Assembly (NCBI RefSeq): GCF_005869225.1
Contig: NZ_SWFP01000012.1
Span: forward strand, 1-64,000
Reading direction: 5' to 3'
DNA from: Dyadobacter bucti
Lineage (GTDB): Bacteria > Bacteroidota > Bacteroidia > Cytophagales > Spirosomataceae
DNA: 64,000 nucleotides
The translations under genes were made by a program, and so were the position numbers. Below the pieces are notes generated by a model. That model ran no database searches. It was given only the letters and a program-made list of their open reading frames with translations, and was not told where the DNA came from. Shown in pieces: positions 33,995 to 43,598 of the stretch. Within the stretch, counting starts at the first letter, position 1; every line of letters begins with the position of its first letter.

Positions 33995-36900
33995 ATGAAT
34001 AAAAAACGAAGGCTGGAAAGCTACGGCCTGTCCGGCCGGTTATCCACCCGTACAACCCTATCGTGGCGCACCTTTATGATGATGAAGGTATTTTGTATTC
34101 TATTGCTCGCATGCCTGAAGTTGCATGCCCACAGCTATTCACAAAGCATCACGTTAAACGCGAAAGGTGCTTCGATCGTAGATGTTTTTCGCTCTATCGA
34201 GCAGCAAAGCGGCTATGTGGTGCTCTACAATTATAAAGAGCTTCGGAAAAGCGGACCAGTTACGGTCGCCGCCAAGAATATGCCTTTGGAGCAATTTCTT
34301 TCCAGACTTTTTTCAAACCAGCCTTTTACATATAAAATCGAAGACAAGACGATTTTAATAAGTCCAAGGCTTGAATCACTTCGCCGGGTACCTGTAAATT
34401 TGCCCGTGGAAGTACAGCCCATCGCCCCAACAGAGCGGAATGTTTCCGGCACCGTGACTGATGCGGAAGGCGGCGCTTTGCCTGGTGTAACTGTGCTAGC
34501 AAAGGGAACTTCGGCGGGAGCAGCTACGGATGTGAATGGAAAATACAGCCTCAGTGTGCCTGACGGTACAACGGTGCTTGCATTTACAATGGTCGGCTAT
34601 TCGCCTCAGGAAAAGGAAATTGGCGCAGCGAGCATCATCGACGTTACCATGGCCGCCTCCACCAGCGAGCTGAGCGAAGTGGTTGTAATCGGATATGGAT
34701 CGCGTTCTGCAAAAGATGTTACCACCGCTATCTCGCGTATTAGTGCGGAAACCATTGATAAATCGGTGTCGATGACACCCGAGATGGCTATGCAGGGTAC
34801 TATGAGCGGCGTTCAGGTGTCGGGTAATTCTGGTGACCCCATGATGCGTCCGACGATCCGTATTCGTGGTACTAATACCTGGGGCGTCTCTGATCCACTT
34901 TTTGTGATTGATGGTATTCCAGTTACCGAAATGGGGGCCGGTATTGAAGGTGAAAATGCCCGTATCGCTGATGTTCGCGGTCCCATCAATATTATGTCAA
35001 TGATCAATCCCAACGACATTGAATCCATTTCTGTGTTGAAAGATGCATCTGCTGCCGCTATTTATGGGGTGCGCGCTGCGAATGGCGTTGTTCTGATCAC
35101 TACGAAAACAGGAAGGAAAGGGACCATGTCGGTTGATTTCAGCACCAGACTAGGGGTACAAAACCTGACTCAGGAATTTGACTTGCTTACCACGCCAGAA
35201 TATACATCCTTCGTTCAAGGCATTTTTGCGACGGACCCGGACCGCCTGCCAATGGAAGATAATATTGGCCGCTTTGATCCGGCCAGCGACAGGTACCTGG
35301 GTAATTCGCCGACTTACAATTGGCAAGATGCCGTTCGGAACAAAAACGCAGCGATCCAGGATTATTCGGTTCGGGTTTCGGGTGGCAATGAAAATACGGA
35401 CTATAATGTTTCGGTGGGTTATGCAAATACACAGGGTACGATTCTGATCAATCAGTTGAAACGCTATTCCGGCTCGTTTAAGTTAAACTCAAAGATCAAA
35501 GACTGGCTGAAAACTGGCATTAACTACCGCCTTGTGAATGCATCCGGGCGTGATGGGGTTTATAGCTATTTCGATGTGATCAGGAGTGCTCCCTGGCAGC
35601 CTATTTATGCAGGGCCTGGCATTCCCAGCTACAATGGATATGCGAACGTAGTAGGAGGGATCCAGCAGGACGGCACCTATTCAAACCAGAAATTGTACGG
35701 GCAGGGAACCCGTATCAATGAAGTGGGCCGCATGAATTCCAATGATGTTTCTTACGACTCATGGCGCAACATCGGTAACATGTACGTAGAGCTGACCCCT
35801 TTGAAACACCTCACCGTAAAAGGAACCCTAAGCCTTGATCGGTACGTTACTACGCGCTCCCAGTTTTCGGACTACGACGCCAATGTGTTCGATTATACTG
35901 CTGGAGATCCGCGGGCCAGGGGAGGAGGGAAGTCAGTGGGCTCTTACCAGGAGCGGGATGTGATCAACAATAATCTGATGAAGGAGCTGATGGTCAACTA
36001 TGCCAACTCCTTCGGCGACCATAACCTGGATTTGCTTTTCAATTTCTCTGACCAGAAGTACGATGCGATGTATAAATTTGCTGGCAGTGAGTACATGACC
36101 ACCAAAAAGGATTATTTGCGGGTACTAGGAGGAGAGCGCGCCTATACTTCCGTAGGAAGCGAACAAATGCGATGGGCATTGCAGGGTTACCTGTTCCGCG
36201 CGAGTTACAATTACGCATCCAAGTATTACCTCGATGCGACAGTGCGTCGCGATGGAAGTGCCCGCTTTGCGCCTGAAAACCGGTGGGGAACGTTTCCTTC
36301 TGTTTCGGCCGCCTGGCGACTTAAAAGTGAATCTTTTTTAGAATCTGTTTCCTGGCTATCTGATTTGAAGCTGCGCGCAGGCTGGGGACAGTTGGGTAAT
36401 CAGGAGGTCCGCGATATGGCGTATCTGTCAGCTATTTCCCGAAATCCCCATTATGCAATGGGTAACAGCAGCCAGCCCGACCGTCCTTCCTCCGGCGTTT
36501 TCTACGAGGGGGCGACCATCTTCGGTATACCAAACCGCGACCTTACCTGGGAACGGACAGAAACATTCAACATCGGTTTTGATGCACAACTATTTAAGGG
36601 GCTAGAATTTTCTGCGGAATACTACTATAAGAAAACCCACGGCATTTTGCAGGCCATTGACCTTCCTTCCAGTGTGGGTGTGATTGAAACGCCGGTAGCC
36701 AACGTGGCGAAAGTAGAAAACCAGGGCTTTGAATTCAACCTGAACTGGCAGCAGCAATTGGGTAATTTTCGCTATGGCGTAGGTGGTAACCTTACCACGA
36801 CAGCCAACCGCGTGTTGGAAACTTACAAGGGAATCCCAACTTCCGGAGGGACTGTTGAGCAGGGTTACTCGATGTTTTACCACCGCGCATACAAGGTAGG

Positions 36901-37567
36901 TGGGGTTTTCCAGAGCGACGAGGAAGCACAGCAGTGGCTCTCGCGTTATGAGGACGTAAACTATCAACGGTCACGCGTGGGCGCAGGTGACTTTTATTTT
37001 CAGGATCTCAGAGGTGCTCCCAAAAATGAAAATGAATTTTACTCAGAAGGCGCCGACGGACGGATCGATTCTTATGATATGGTATATGTAGGCAAATCGA
37101 TTCCCGGATTTTTCTACGGGATTAATGGGAACGCCAGTTATAAGGGTTTCGACTTCAACATACAGTTTACGGGCGTTGGTGATGTAGTGAAATATAATGG
37201 AATCAAAGCCGGGACTTTTATGGCTACCGAAGGAGATAACGTCACGCGCGAGGTGTATAACGCCTGGACACCAGAAAACCGCTCTACAACACATCCGCGG
37301 CTGGTCTTCGGTGATCCTGTACAGAACCTTCGCAGCTCCGATTTTTTCTTTGAAAGCGCTGCTTATCTGCGGCTTCAAAATGTGCAGCTGGGCTATACGA
37401 TCCCCCAGTTAGGTTCTGATGCGGGGAAGAAATACTTCCAGACAGCCCGGATTTATGCAGGGGCGTCAAATCTTTTCACGATGACACCTTACACGGGACT
37501 GGATCCGGAAAACAATAACTACCCGGTGCCGCGTACTTTTTTTGTCGGATTGACAGTGAAGTTTTAA
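33995..37567 (+). CDS. SusC/RagA importer with STN signalling domain
   Basis: This 1190-residue TonB-dependent transporter has a signal region (about 25-50), an STN domain (about 52-125, ASIVDVFRSIEQQSGYVVLY) and a carboxypeptidase-like domain (NVSGTVTDAEGGALPGVTVL). A plug follows (SELSEVVVIGYGSRSAKDVT, then SVLKDASAAAIYGVRAANGV), and the beta-barrel ends in FFVGLTVKF. The STN domain is the part that contacts FecR, matching the genes just upstream. With susD 20 nt downstream it imports the inducing oligosaccharide. Its leader is overlapped by a candidate antisense sRNA. The substrate is not evident. Confidence 0.93.
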   Translation: MNKKRRLESYGLSGRLSTRTTLSWRTFMMMKVFCILLLACLKLHAHSYSQSITLNAKGASIVDVFRSIEQQSGYVVLYNYKELRKSGPVTVAAKNMPLEQFLSRLFSNQPFTYKIEDKTILISPRLESLRRVPVNLPVEVQPIAPTERNVSGTVTDAEGGALPGVTVLAKGTSAGAATDVNGKYSLSVPDGTTVLAFTMVGYSPQEKEIGAASIIDVTMAASTSELSEVVVIGYGSRSAKDVTTAISRISAETIDKSVSMTPEMAMQGTMSGVQVSGNSGDPMMRPTIRIRGTNTWGVSDPLFVIDGIPVTEMGAGIEGENARIADVRGPINIMSMINPNDIESISVLKDASAAAIYGVRAANGVVLITTKTGRKGTMSVDFSTRLGVQNLTQEFDLLTTPEYTSFVQGIFATDPDRLPMEDNIGRFDPASDRYLGNSPTYNWQDAVRNKNAAIQDYSVRVSGGNENTDYNVSVGYANTQGTILINQLKRYSGSFKLNSKIKDWLKTGINYRLVNASGRDGVYSYFDVIRSAPWQPIYAGPGIPSYNGYANVVGGIQQDGTYSNQKLYGQGTRINEVGRMNSNDVSYDSWRNIGNMYVELTPLKHLTVKGTLSLDRYVTTRSQFSDYDANVFDYTAGDPRARGGGKSVGSYQERDVINNNLMKELMVNYANSFGDHNLDLLFNFSDQKYDAMYKFAGSEYMTTKKDYLRVLGGERAYTSVGSEQMRWALQGYLFRASYNYASKYYLDATVRRDGSARFAPENRWGTFPSVSAAWRLKSESFLESVSWLSDLKLRAGWGQLGNQEVRDMAYLSAISRNPHYAMGNSSQPDRPSSGVFYEGATIFGIPNRDLTWERTETFNIGFDAQLFKGLEFSAEYYYKKTHGILQAIDLPSSVGVIETPVANVAKVENQGFEFNLNWQQQLGNFRYGVGGNLTTTANRVLETYKGIPTSGGTVEQGYSMFYHRAYKVGGVFQSDEEAQQWLSRYEDVNYQRSRVGAGDFYFQDLRGAPKNENEFYSEGADGRIDSYDMVYVGKSIPGFFYGINGNASYKGFDFNIQFTGVGDVVKYNGIKAGTFMATEGDNVTREVYNAWTPENRSTTHPRLVFGDPVQNLRSSDFFFESAAYLRLQNVQLGYTIPQLGSDAGKKYFQTARIYAGASNLFTMTPYTGLDPENNNYPVPRTFFVGLTVKF

Positions 37568-37586
37568 ACCTTAACAGAATGATATC

Positions 37587-39200
37587 ATGATGACACGATA
37601 TAAACATTATAACCTGACCCTGATCGTCGCGGCACTACTGCTTCTGCTGTTGAACTCGTGCGCAAACCAGCTTGACATCAAGCCTACGGCCGAATTGGAA
37701 AGCGAGTATTTCGAATCTGAACTTCGTGTTCAGGAAGGTGTAGGCGCTTGTTACGCCGGATTTTACAATCTGTACGGTCCGCTGCTCAACGACGGCGGCG
37801 GCTCTCACCAAATTCTGCTTTTGCCAGGGGATGACATTACCCATCAGGATGCCGGTCGCGGGGCGATGGAAGCATTTGCGGGGCTCAATAGCGCAAACGG
37901 CGAAGTGAACATGCTTTGGACGCGGCTGTACCAGATCATTTACCGTTGCAATTTTATGCTGGAAAAACTAGAAGAGGAACCTGTGAAGGCCGTTTATCGT
38001 ACGTCTGGCTTAAACGAAGTCAACAGGGGAGAGGTGCTTTTTCTGCGTGCATGGGCGTTCCATCGTTTGTGGGATTTTTTCAGAAAGGCGCCGCTCCAGG
38101 ACACGCGTATCCGTACCATTGCGGACGCGATACTGCCGCCTACTCAGGAATTTGAAATGCTTGACAAAGCGATCGAAGATCTGGAACTGGCCGCTACACT
38201 GCTGCCTGACGCATCATACTGGAAAACAGAAACGGAGCGAGGCAGGGTCTTTAATGAAAGCGCGTACGGGCTTCTGGTAAAATGCTACACGCTGCGCGCC
38301 AGGTACAACAAGGCCAATGCGGGCGACTACCAGAAAGCAATTGCAGCGTTTGAGAAAATAACAACCCGCCAGCTGGTGCATTTCGCGGAAAACTTTGATT
38401 ACAAGCATGAGAACAATGCCGAGTCGCTCTTCGAACTGCAGGCAAGCCATGCGACTGACCAGGACAATGCGTGGCTTGATAATAATTTTGGCGGCGGGGC
38501 CGGGCAGATGGGCGCGATGTACCATTATAGCACAAGCCACTGGGGTAACTACGTTTCGGGCATTTACGGTCCTACAAAAAAATTAATGAACGCATATGAC
38601 AACGGTGATCCAAGAAAAGAGTACACTTTTGCCAATTTTACCACGAATGTCTCGGGCAATACAGAGGTGAAGGCGCCTGCCTGGGATAAGTTCGATGGTT
38701 ATCAGTTGATGAAATATGTGTATCCCGGTCGATGCTGGTTTGAGAAGATCTGGGGTATATCATCTACCAACAACACCCGCCTGATCCGTTATGCTGATAT
38801 TAAGCTTCTGGCCGCTGAGGCTTACTTGCAGACTGGCAATGCAGCTGCGGCCCTTGTACAGGTAAACGACATTCGTGCCCGCGCACGGCGCTCCACAGAA
38901 GATGGTAAAGTGTCGACCGCGCCAGCCAATCGCACGGCTATCACCATGCAGAACATTATGAATGAACGATTTGTTGAACTTGCTGCCGAGGAAGGTATCC
39001 GTTGGACAGACCTGCGGAGCTGGCATGCGGCTAGCTTCATAGATCTTTCGACCTGGACTGCCCGCGACTTTGGCTATAATTATGATGAAGCGAACTTTGA
39101 GTTTCAGCTACCCAGGCATTTACTATTTCCGATTCCACAGCGGGAAATGAATACCAATCCGCTGATGGTAGCAGCCGGTAACAATCCAGGTTATGAATAA
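37587..39200 (+). CDS. SusD/RagB glycan-binding lipoprotein, second PUL
   Basis: This 537-residue lipoprotein has a lipobox LLNSC with Cys25. SusD features are LFLRAWAFHRLWDFFRKAPL (about 151-170), LIRYADIKLLAAEAYLQTGN near 400 and the C-terminal MNERFVELAAEEGIRWTDLR, ending FPIPQREMNTNP. It partners with the preceding SusC. Its stop overlaps the start of the SGNH gene by 8 nt, so the two are translationally coupled. Confidence 0.92.
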   Translation: MMTRYKHYNLTLIVAALLLLLLNSCANQLDIKPTAELESEYFESELRVQEGVGACYAGFYNLYGPLLNDGGGSHQILLLPGDDITHQDAGRGAMEAFAGLNSANGEVNMLWTRLYQIIYRCNFMLEKLEEEPVKAVYRTSGLNEVNRGEVLFLRAWAFHRLWDFFRKAPLQDTRIRTIADAILPPTQEFEMLDKAIEDLELAATLLPDASYWKTETERGRVFNESAYGLLVKCYTLRARYNKANAGDYQKAIAAFEKITTRQLVHFAENFDYKHENNAESLFELQASHATDQDNAWLDNNFGGGAGQMGAMYHYSTSHWGNYVSGIYGPTKKLMNAYDNGDPRKEYTFANFTTNVSGNTEVKAPAWDKFDGYQLMKYVYPGRCWFEKIWGISSTNNTRLIRYADIKLLAAEAYLQTGNAAAALVQVNDIRARARRSTEDGKVSTAPANRTAITMQNIMNERFVELAAEEGIRWTDLRSWHAASFIDLSTWTARDFGYNYDEANFEFQLPRHLLFPIPQREMNTNPLMVAAGNNPGYE

Positions 39201-40158
39201 AATAATTCTTCTATTATGGGTGCCATTCTTCGGGATGTCATCCATAGCCCATTCCGATCCACCGAAGAAAAAGGTGATCAAGGCTGCATACCTGGGTCAC
39301 AGCCTGAGCGACGGTATTCCTGAGATGTTATGGGGAATGGCCAAAAGTACCCGCGCAGACACTTTCAGCTTTACACATCAACGCAGCAGTGGTGCTCCGT
39401 TACGACACCAGTGGAATCAGTTCGTAGTGAGCGAAGGCCGGGATTTATCAGAGCATACCGATCTGGAAATGATGCGGATATTTAACAATGCTGATATTGA
39501 CAAAAGCGCTCATTTAGGCCCGTTTTTTGATCAGCGGGACGGGCTTCCCTCAGGTCGATACACGCATTTGGTAATGACCGAAAGCGTCCCGCGCTATTAT
39601 AGTGAAGGCTGGGGGAATGTCGTGCAGCATACGTATCCGTATGTGGATAGTATTTATCAATATGCCCGGAAATACAACCCGGAAATCAAACCGTATCTGT
39701 ATGAGGTTTGGCATTGTATCAATAGCGGCACGCCTACCGGCTGCGCGCATGACAAGGATGCGGCCCCATTCCGTAAGCGGTTGAAAAATGATCTGCCTAT
39801 GTGGGAATCTGTCGTCAACCAGTTCAATAGCAAGAACCCCCGGCAGCGCATGCAACTCATTCCGGTGGGCCAGGGCCTGGGCCTGCTGTCGGATGCTATT
39901 GACAGGGGGGATGTGCCGGGCATTGGTTCCATCAAAGAGATGTTTACGGACGACATCCATGTAAACGACACCTTACGCTATTTTGCCGCCTGCATACATT
40001 ACGCTGTTTTATTTGAAAAAAGTCCGGTCGGACTTCCCGGAGAATTGCAGCACCTGGATGGCCGGCCTTTTGTGAAACTGTCCAGTAAAATGGCCGCTAT
40101 CCTGCAAAGACTTGCCTGGCAAACCGTCGTCGGTTACCGGGAAACGAAGCGCAAGTGA
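39193..40158 (+). CDS. Secreted SGNH-fold protein (putative esterase)
   Basis: This 321-residue exported protein (signal about 1-20) has SGNH-hydrolase landmarks. A block I serine lies in YLGHSLSDG (Ser37), and a late acid/histidine block appears in FTDDIHVNDTLRY. Blocks II and III are less clear, so activity is uncertain. The position directly after susD, overlapping it by 8 nt, suggests a role at the first processing step, such as deacylating imported oligosaccharides. Relatives are usually annotated only as hypothetical proteins. Confidence 0.6.
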   Translation: MNKIILLLWVPFFGMSSIAHSDPPKKKVIKAAYLGHSLSDGIPEMLWGMAKSTRADTFSFTHQRSSGAPLRHQWNQFVVSEGRDLSEHTDLEMMRIFNNADIDKSAHLGPFFDQRDGLPSGRYTHLVMTESVPRYYSEGWGNVVQHTYPYVDSIYQYARKYNPEIKPYLYEVWHCINSGTPTGCAHDKDAAPFRKRLKNDLPMWESVVNQFNSKNPRQRMQLIPVGQGLGLLSDAIDRGDVPGIGSIKEMFTDDIHVNDTLRYFAACIHYAVLFEKSPVGLPGELQHLDGRPFVKLSSKMAAILQRLAWQTVVGYRETKRK

Positions 40159-40183
40159 TGTTTATTTTAATTGAAATGATCCT

Positions 40184-41665
40184 ATGTATATACCACGCCT
40201 GATTGCTATCCTATTTTTAATAACAACATTAACCGCTTCCAGGCTTAAAGCCACTGCCCCGCCCCAGGAGGTATTTGTTTCACCTTCGGGCAGTGACTCC
40301 AACGCCGGAACAAGAAACAAGCCGCTGCGTTCTATTCAAAAAGCGGTCGACGGGCTGGGACCAGGCAAGACAGTTACCTTGCTTGACGGTTTGTACAATC
40401 TGACAGCACCTGTTACAATTACGGCCAAAGGCAGCGCAGAACGCTGGGTTACGATTCGTGGAGATAAAGGCGCCAAAGTCGTTCTTGACGGATTAAAAAT
40501 CAATATTCCAGACAGCGGCATTTATCCGCGCAACAATGGTTTGATCCAGATCGAGAATGCAGCTCATATCAGACTAATTAATGTTCATGTGCGCAACTCG
40601 CACCGTTCGGGGATCAATATTCAGGAAAGCCGGTACATCGACGTGATCAATTGTACTTCCGAAAACAGTCTGTCCCCGGGGATCGCCTCTTGGCAGCGCT
40701 GTGAATACATTCGTATTTTGGGTAATACGGTTATCAACGCTAATGATATGAAAATGAGCTGGACGCCTTATAAGGGGCACGAAGCGCCGCATGAGGCAAT
40801 TAGTGTAGCCGGCTCGCACCACTTCGAGGTAGCTTGGAACCATGTATACAACTGTGTAAAAGAAGGCATAGATGTAAAAGAAACTGCTGCTTTTGGCACG
40901 GTCCACCATAATTATGTACACGATTGCAAGCGCCAGGGGTTATATATTGACGCGTGGTTCGGTCAGCTCGAGCACATCGAAATGTACAGGAATGTGGTGC
41001 ACGGCTGTGAATCCGGCATTGCCGTTTCATCCGAGGACGGGCCTAATACCAAAAATCTTAAAATCCATCATAACCTGATTTATAATAATCGCGCTACCGG
41101 GATTTTCTTTTCCAAATGGGGCGCGGACAATTTGCGTGAAGAAGTGGACGTATATAACAATACGTTCTATCGGAATGGCTGGGGCAAGAACTTTGCCGGC
41201 GATCCACAGTACTGGCTGAGCGGAGGCTGTTATTTGTATTCGACCAAACTTAAAAACCTGCGCATCCAGAATAACATTTTCGCCCGGAACTTTCCTTTTG
41301 AAATAGGGCATACGAGCAAGATGGTTGATAGGTGGGCGAGCCAGCAGCAAATTGATATCAGTCGCAATTTGATCCAGGATACTAATAAATCCGAATTCCC
41401 GATTTACCTGCATGCCTGGCTAAAAGACAGCGTTTACTCCACGACCGGCACCCATGCAATCCTTGCTGATCCACACTTTGAAAATCCGGAAGAAGGTGAT
41501 TTCAGGCTGAAAGAAGATTCTCCAGCAAGGGATGCAGCCGGCAACTATTTAGGTGCATTTCCGAAAGGGACAACAAGGGAAAATTTTTGGTGGAAAGAAA
41601 ATTTTCCTCCCGTGATTCATATCGACAATTACCAACCAAATTACCCTTCGGGAACTGAAAGATAA
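40184..41665 (+). CDS. Secreted right-handed beta-helix protein
   Basis: This 493-residue protein has a signal peptide (about 1-24) and the DUF1565-like start VFVSPSGSDSNAGTRNKPLR. Many short beta-helix turns follow, with asparagine/histidine ladders (HNYVHDCKRQGLYIDAWFGQ, NTKNLKIHHNLIYNNRATGI). This is the fold of pectate lyases and related polysaccharide-active enzymes. I do not see a diagnostic catalytic motif, so lyase, hydrolase or epimerase activity are all possible. It lies 25 nt after the SGNH gene in the same operon. Confidence 0.7.
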   Translation: MYIPRLIAILFLITTLTASRLKATAPPQEVFVSPSGSDSNAGTRNKPLRSIQKAVDGLGPGKTVTLLDGLYNLTAPVTITAKGSAERWVTIRGDKGAKVVLDGLKINIPDSGIYPRNNGLIQIENAAHIRLINVHVRNSHRSGINIQESRYIDVINCTSENSLSPGIASWQRCEYIRILGNTVINANDMKMSWTPYKGHEAPHEAISVAGSHHFEVAWNHVYNCVKEGIDVKETAAFGTVHHNYVHDCKRQGLYIDAWFGQLEHIEMYRNVVHGCESGIAVSSEDGPNTKNLKIHHNLIYNNRATGIFFSKWGADNLREEVDVYNNTFYRNGWGKNFAGDPQYWLSGGCYLYSTKLKNLRIQNNIFARNFPFEIGHTSKMVDRWASQQQIDISRNLIQDTNKSEFPIYLHAWLKDSVYSTTGTHAILADPHFENPEEGDFRLKEDSPARDAAGNYLGAFPKGTTRENFWWKENFPPVIHIDNYQPNYPSGTER

Positions 41666-41725
41666 TCCGATGACCGTACACGTCAGAATGTATTTATTTT
41701 TTATATCAATGTTTAAAAACCTCTT

Positions 41726-42532
41726 ATGCGAACTGTATTATCAATGCTATTACTGCTGCCGCTCGGCGCTGCTTTCGGTCAGCAAATCAAATCTGATGCT
41801 GAAATCGGGGCTCAATGGGGTTTTACACAACCAGCTCCCATTGATTTCAATGACCATAAAGGCTATGTATCGATTTTTAATGGAAAGGATCTGGAAGACT
41901 GGGACGGCAACCCGAAATTCTGGCGGGTGGAGGAAGGTTCCATCGTGGGTGAATCGACACCCGAAAACCCAAGTGGCAACAATTACATTGTGTACCGGGG
42001 AATGAAGGCCAAAGATTTTACCCTGAAATTTGAGATCAAGGTGGCCGGCAATGGGGGAAGCGGGATGCAATATCGCAGCAAATCAGGTGTGCCGTGGCTG
42101 GCTTCCATATCGCCCGAGGTGACAAAAAACGTCGGGCCGGTAAACCTGGACTGGATGCTGACCGGCCCGCAGGCGGATTTCTGGCCCAGTGAACCCTGGA
42201 CGGGACAGTTTTATTCGGAAAATACACCGATGCGGATACTGGCCTGGCGAGGGCAGGTTGTGGAAGGTTTTGCAGACAAACGAAAACGCCTGATGGGGAC
42301 CATAGCAAGTAGTGAAACGCTGGTAAAGCTGGTCAAACCAAACGACTGGAATCAGTACACGGTAATTGCGCGTGGCGGCATGTTCCTTCATATTGTGAAT
42401 GGGCAGCTGATGGCTGTAATGATCGACGATGATCCAAAGTCGTCCAACAATGAAGCAGGATATTTTGGAATTGAAATAGAAGCAATTACGAAGGTTTCCG
42501 TTCGTAATATCTGGGTAAAAAAGCTAAACTAA
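41726..42532 (+). CDS. DUF1080 protein, second PUL
   Basis: This 268-residue secreted protein (signal about 1-18) has a DUF1080 fold: GYVSIFNGKDLEDWDGNPKF, WRVEEGSIVGE, FTLKFEIKVAGNGGSGMQYR and the terminal GYFGIEIEAITKVSVRNIWV. It keeps the WRVEDGxIVGE-type signature more clearly than the DUF1080 protein at 4429-5301. Possible 3-keto-glycoside hydrolase or binding protein. It lies 60 nt after the beta-helix gene. Confidence 0.8.
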   Translation: MRTVLSMLLLLPLGAAFGQQIKSDAEIGAQWGFTQPAPIDFNDHKGYVSIFNGKDLEDWDGNPKFWRVEEGSIVGESTPENPSGNNYIVYRGMKAKDFTLKFEIKVAGNGGSGMQYRSKSGVPWLASISPEVTKNVGPVNLDWMLTGPQADFWPSEPWTGQFYSENTPMRILAWRGQVVEGFADKRKRLMGTIASSETLVKLVKPNDWNQYTVIARGGMFLHIVNGQLMAVMIDDDPKSSNNEAGYFGIEIEAITKVSVRNIWVKKLN

Positions 42533-42560
42533 ACGCTAATTTTCTTAATGTACATCAGTA

Positions 42561-43598
42561 ATGATCCTGCTCTTTCTATTTCCGCTGTTCCTTCAATATT
42601 GTGCAGAACCTATACAGCTGGTCCGCGCCGACGACAAATCGATCAGCTATACGGGAAGGTTTGATTTTTCGGATCGGGCTAAGCCACGCTTTATGTATTC
42701 CGGTTGTACGATCGGTGCCGGTTTTACCGGGACTTCCATTGCTATTAAAATGAAAGACGACAGTTTGCGAAATTGGTTCAACGTCCGGATTGACGATCAG
42801 CTTTTCAAATTTGAATCAGCGGATTCTTCCGGCATTTACCTGCTTGCCCGCAACCTTCCCGACAAAGCGCATCGCATTACAATCACCCGGCGTACAGAGT
42901 CACACGGCGGCAATACCACTTTTGACGGATTTATTATTGATTCTGGAAAAACATTGTATCCATTGCCGCGACTTACCAGGACGATTGAGTTCATAGGCAA
43001 CTCATTGACTTGCGGCTATGGAAACGAAGGCAAAAGCCGGGAAGAACATTTCAAATATGAAACTCAAAATGCGGACCTGGTTTATGGTGCGCTGGTAGCC
43101 AGAAAGTTGGATGCAAATTACGTGGCTATATGCAGATCAGGCATTGGAATGCTCCAATCGTATGATGGTAATAAAGGTATCGTTCAGCCGAAATTGTACG
43201 ACGAGATTGTAGCTGGGAGCAATGCGCAATGGGATTATTCAGCTAATCAGCCCGATATAGTTGTCATCGAGCTTGGAGCGAATGATCTTGTTAAAACGCT
43301 TGATAGTGCTCTTTTTGTCAATACTTACATTGCTTTTGTAAAAAAGCTACGGAGCCAATATCCTGAAACCGATATCATTTGTGCAGCCGGCCCCAACTTG
43401 CCGGGTGATCGTAGTTTGGCCTTTCAATCGTATGTGCGCTCGGTTCAGGCTCAATTTAAGAATACCGACAAGAGAGTACATTATCTTGATTTCGGCACCG
43501 TTGACGCCAATGGCAGCGATTGGCACCAGAACCTGAAAGAACATCAGCAAATGGCAGATGCTTTACTCCCTTATATCAAAAAACTGAAAAACTGGTGA
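42561..43598 (+). CDS. CE2-like SGNH carbohydrate esterase
   Basis: This 345-residue protein matches carbohydrate esterase family 2 in layout: an N-terminal jelly-roll (about 25-130, ISYTGRFDFSDRAKPRFMYS and ITITRRTESHGGNTTFDGF) followed by an SGNH hydrolase domain with Ser148 in EFIGNSLTCGYGNEG, GANDL (block III) and a terminal DWHQN. The N-terminus is hydrophobic with a possible lipobox LQYC (Cys14). CE2 enzymes remove acetyl groups from plant polysaccharides. Its TGA overlaps the ATG of the next gene by one base. Confidence 0.75.
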   Translation: MILLFLFPLFLQYCAEPIQLVRADDKSISYTGRFDFSDRAKPRFMYSGCTIGAGFTGTSIAIKMKDDSLRNWFNVRIDDQLFKFESADSSGIYLLARNLPDKAHRITITRRTESHGGNTTFDGFIIDSGKTLYPLPRLTRTIEFIGNSLTCGYGNEGKSREEHFKYETQNADLVYGALVARKLDANYVAICRSGIGMLQSYDGNKGIVQPKLYDEIVAGSNAQWDYSANQPDIVVIELGANDLVKTLDSALFVNTYIAFVKKLRSQYPETDIICAAGPNLPGDRSLAFQSYVRSVQAQFKNTDKRVHYLDFGTVDANGSDWHQNLKEHQQMADALLPYIKKLKNW

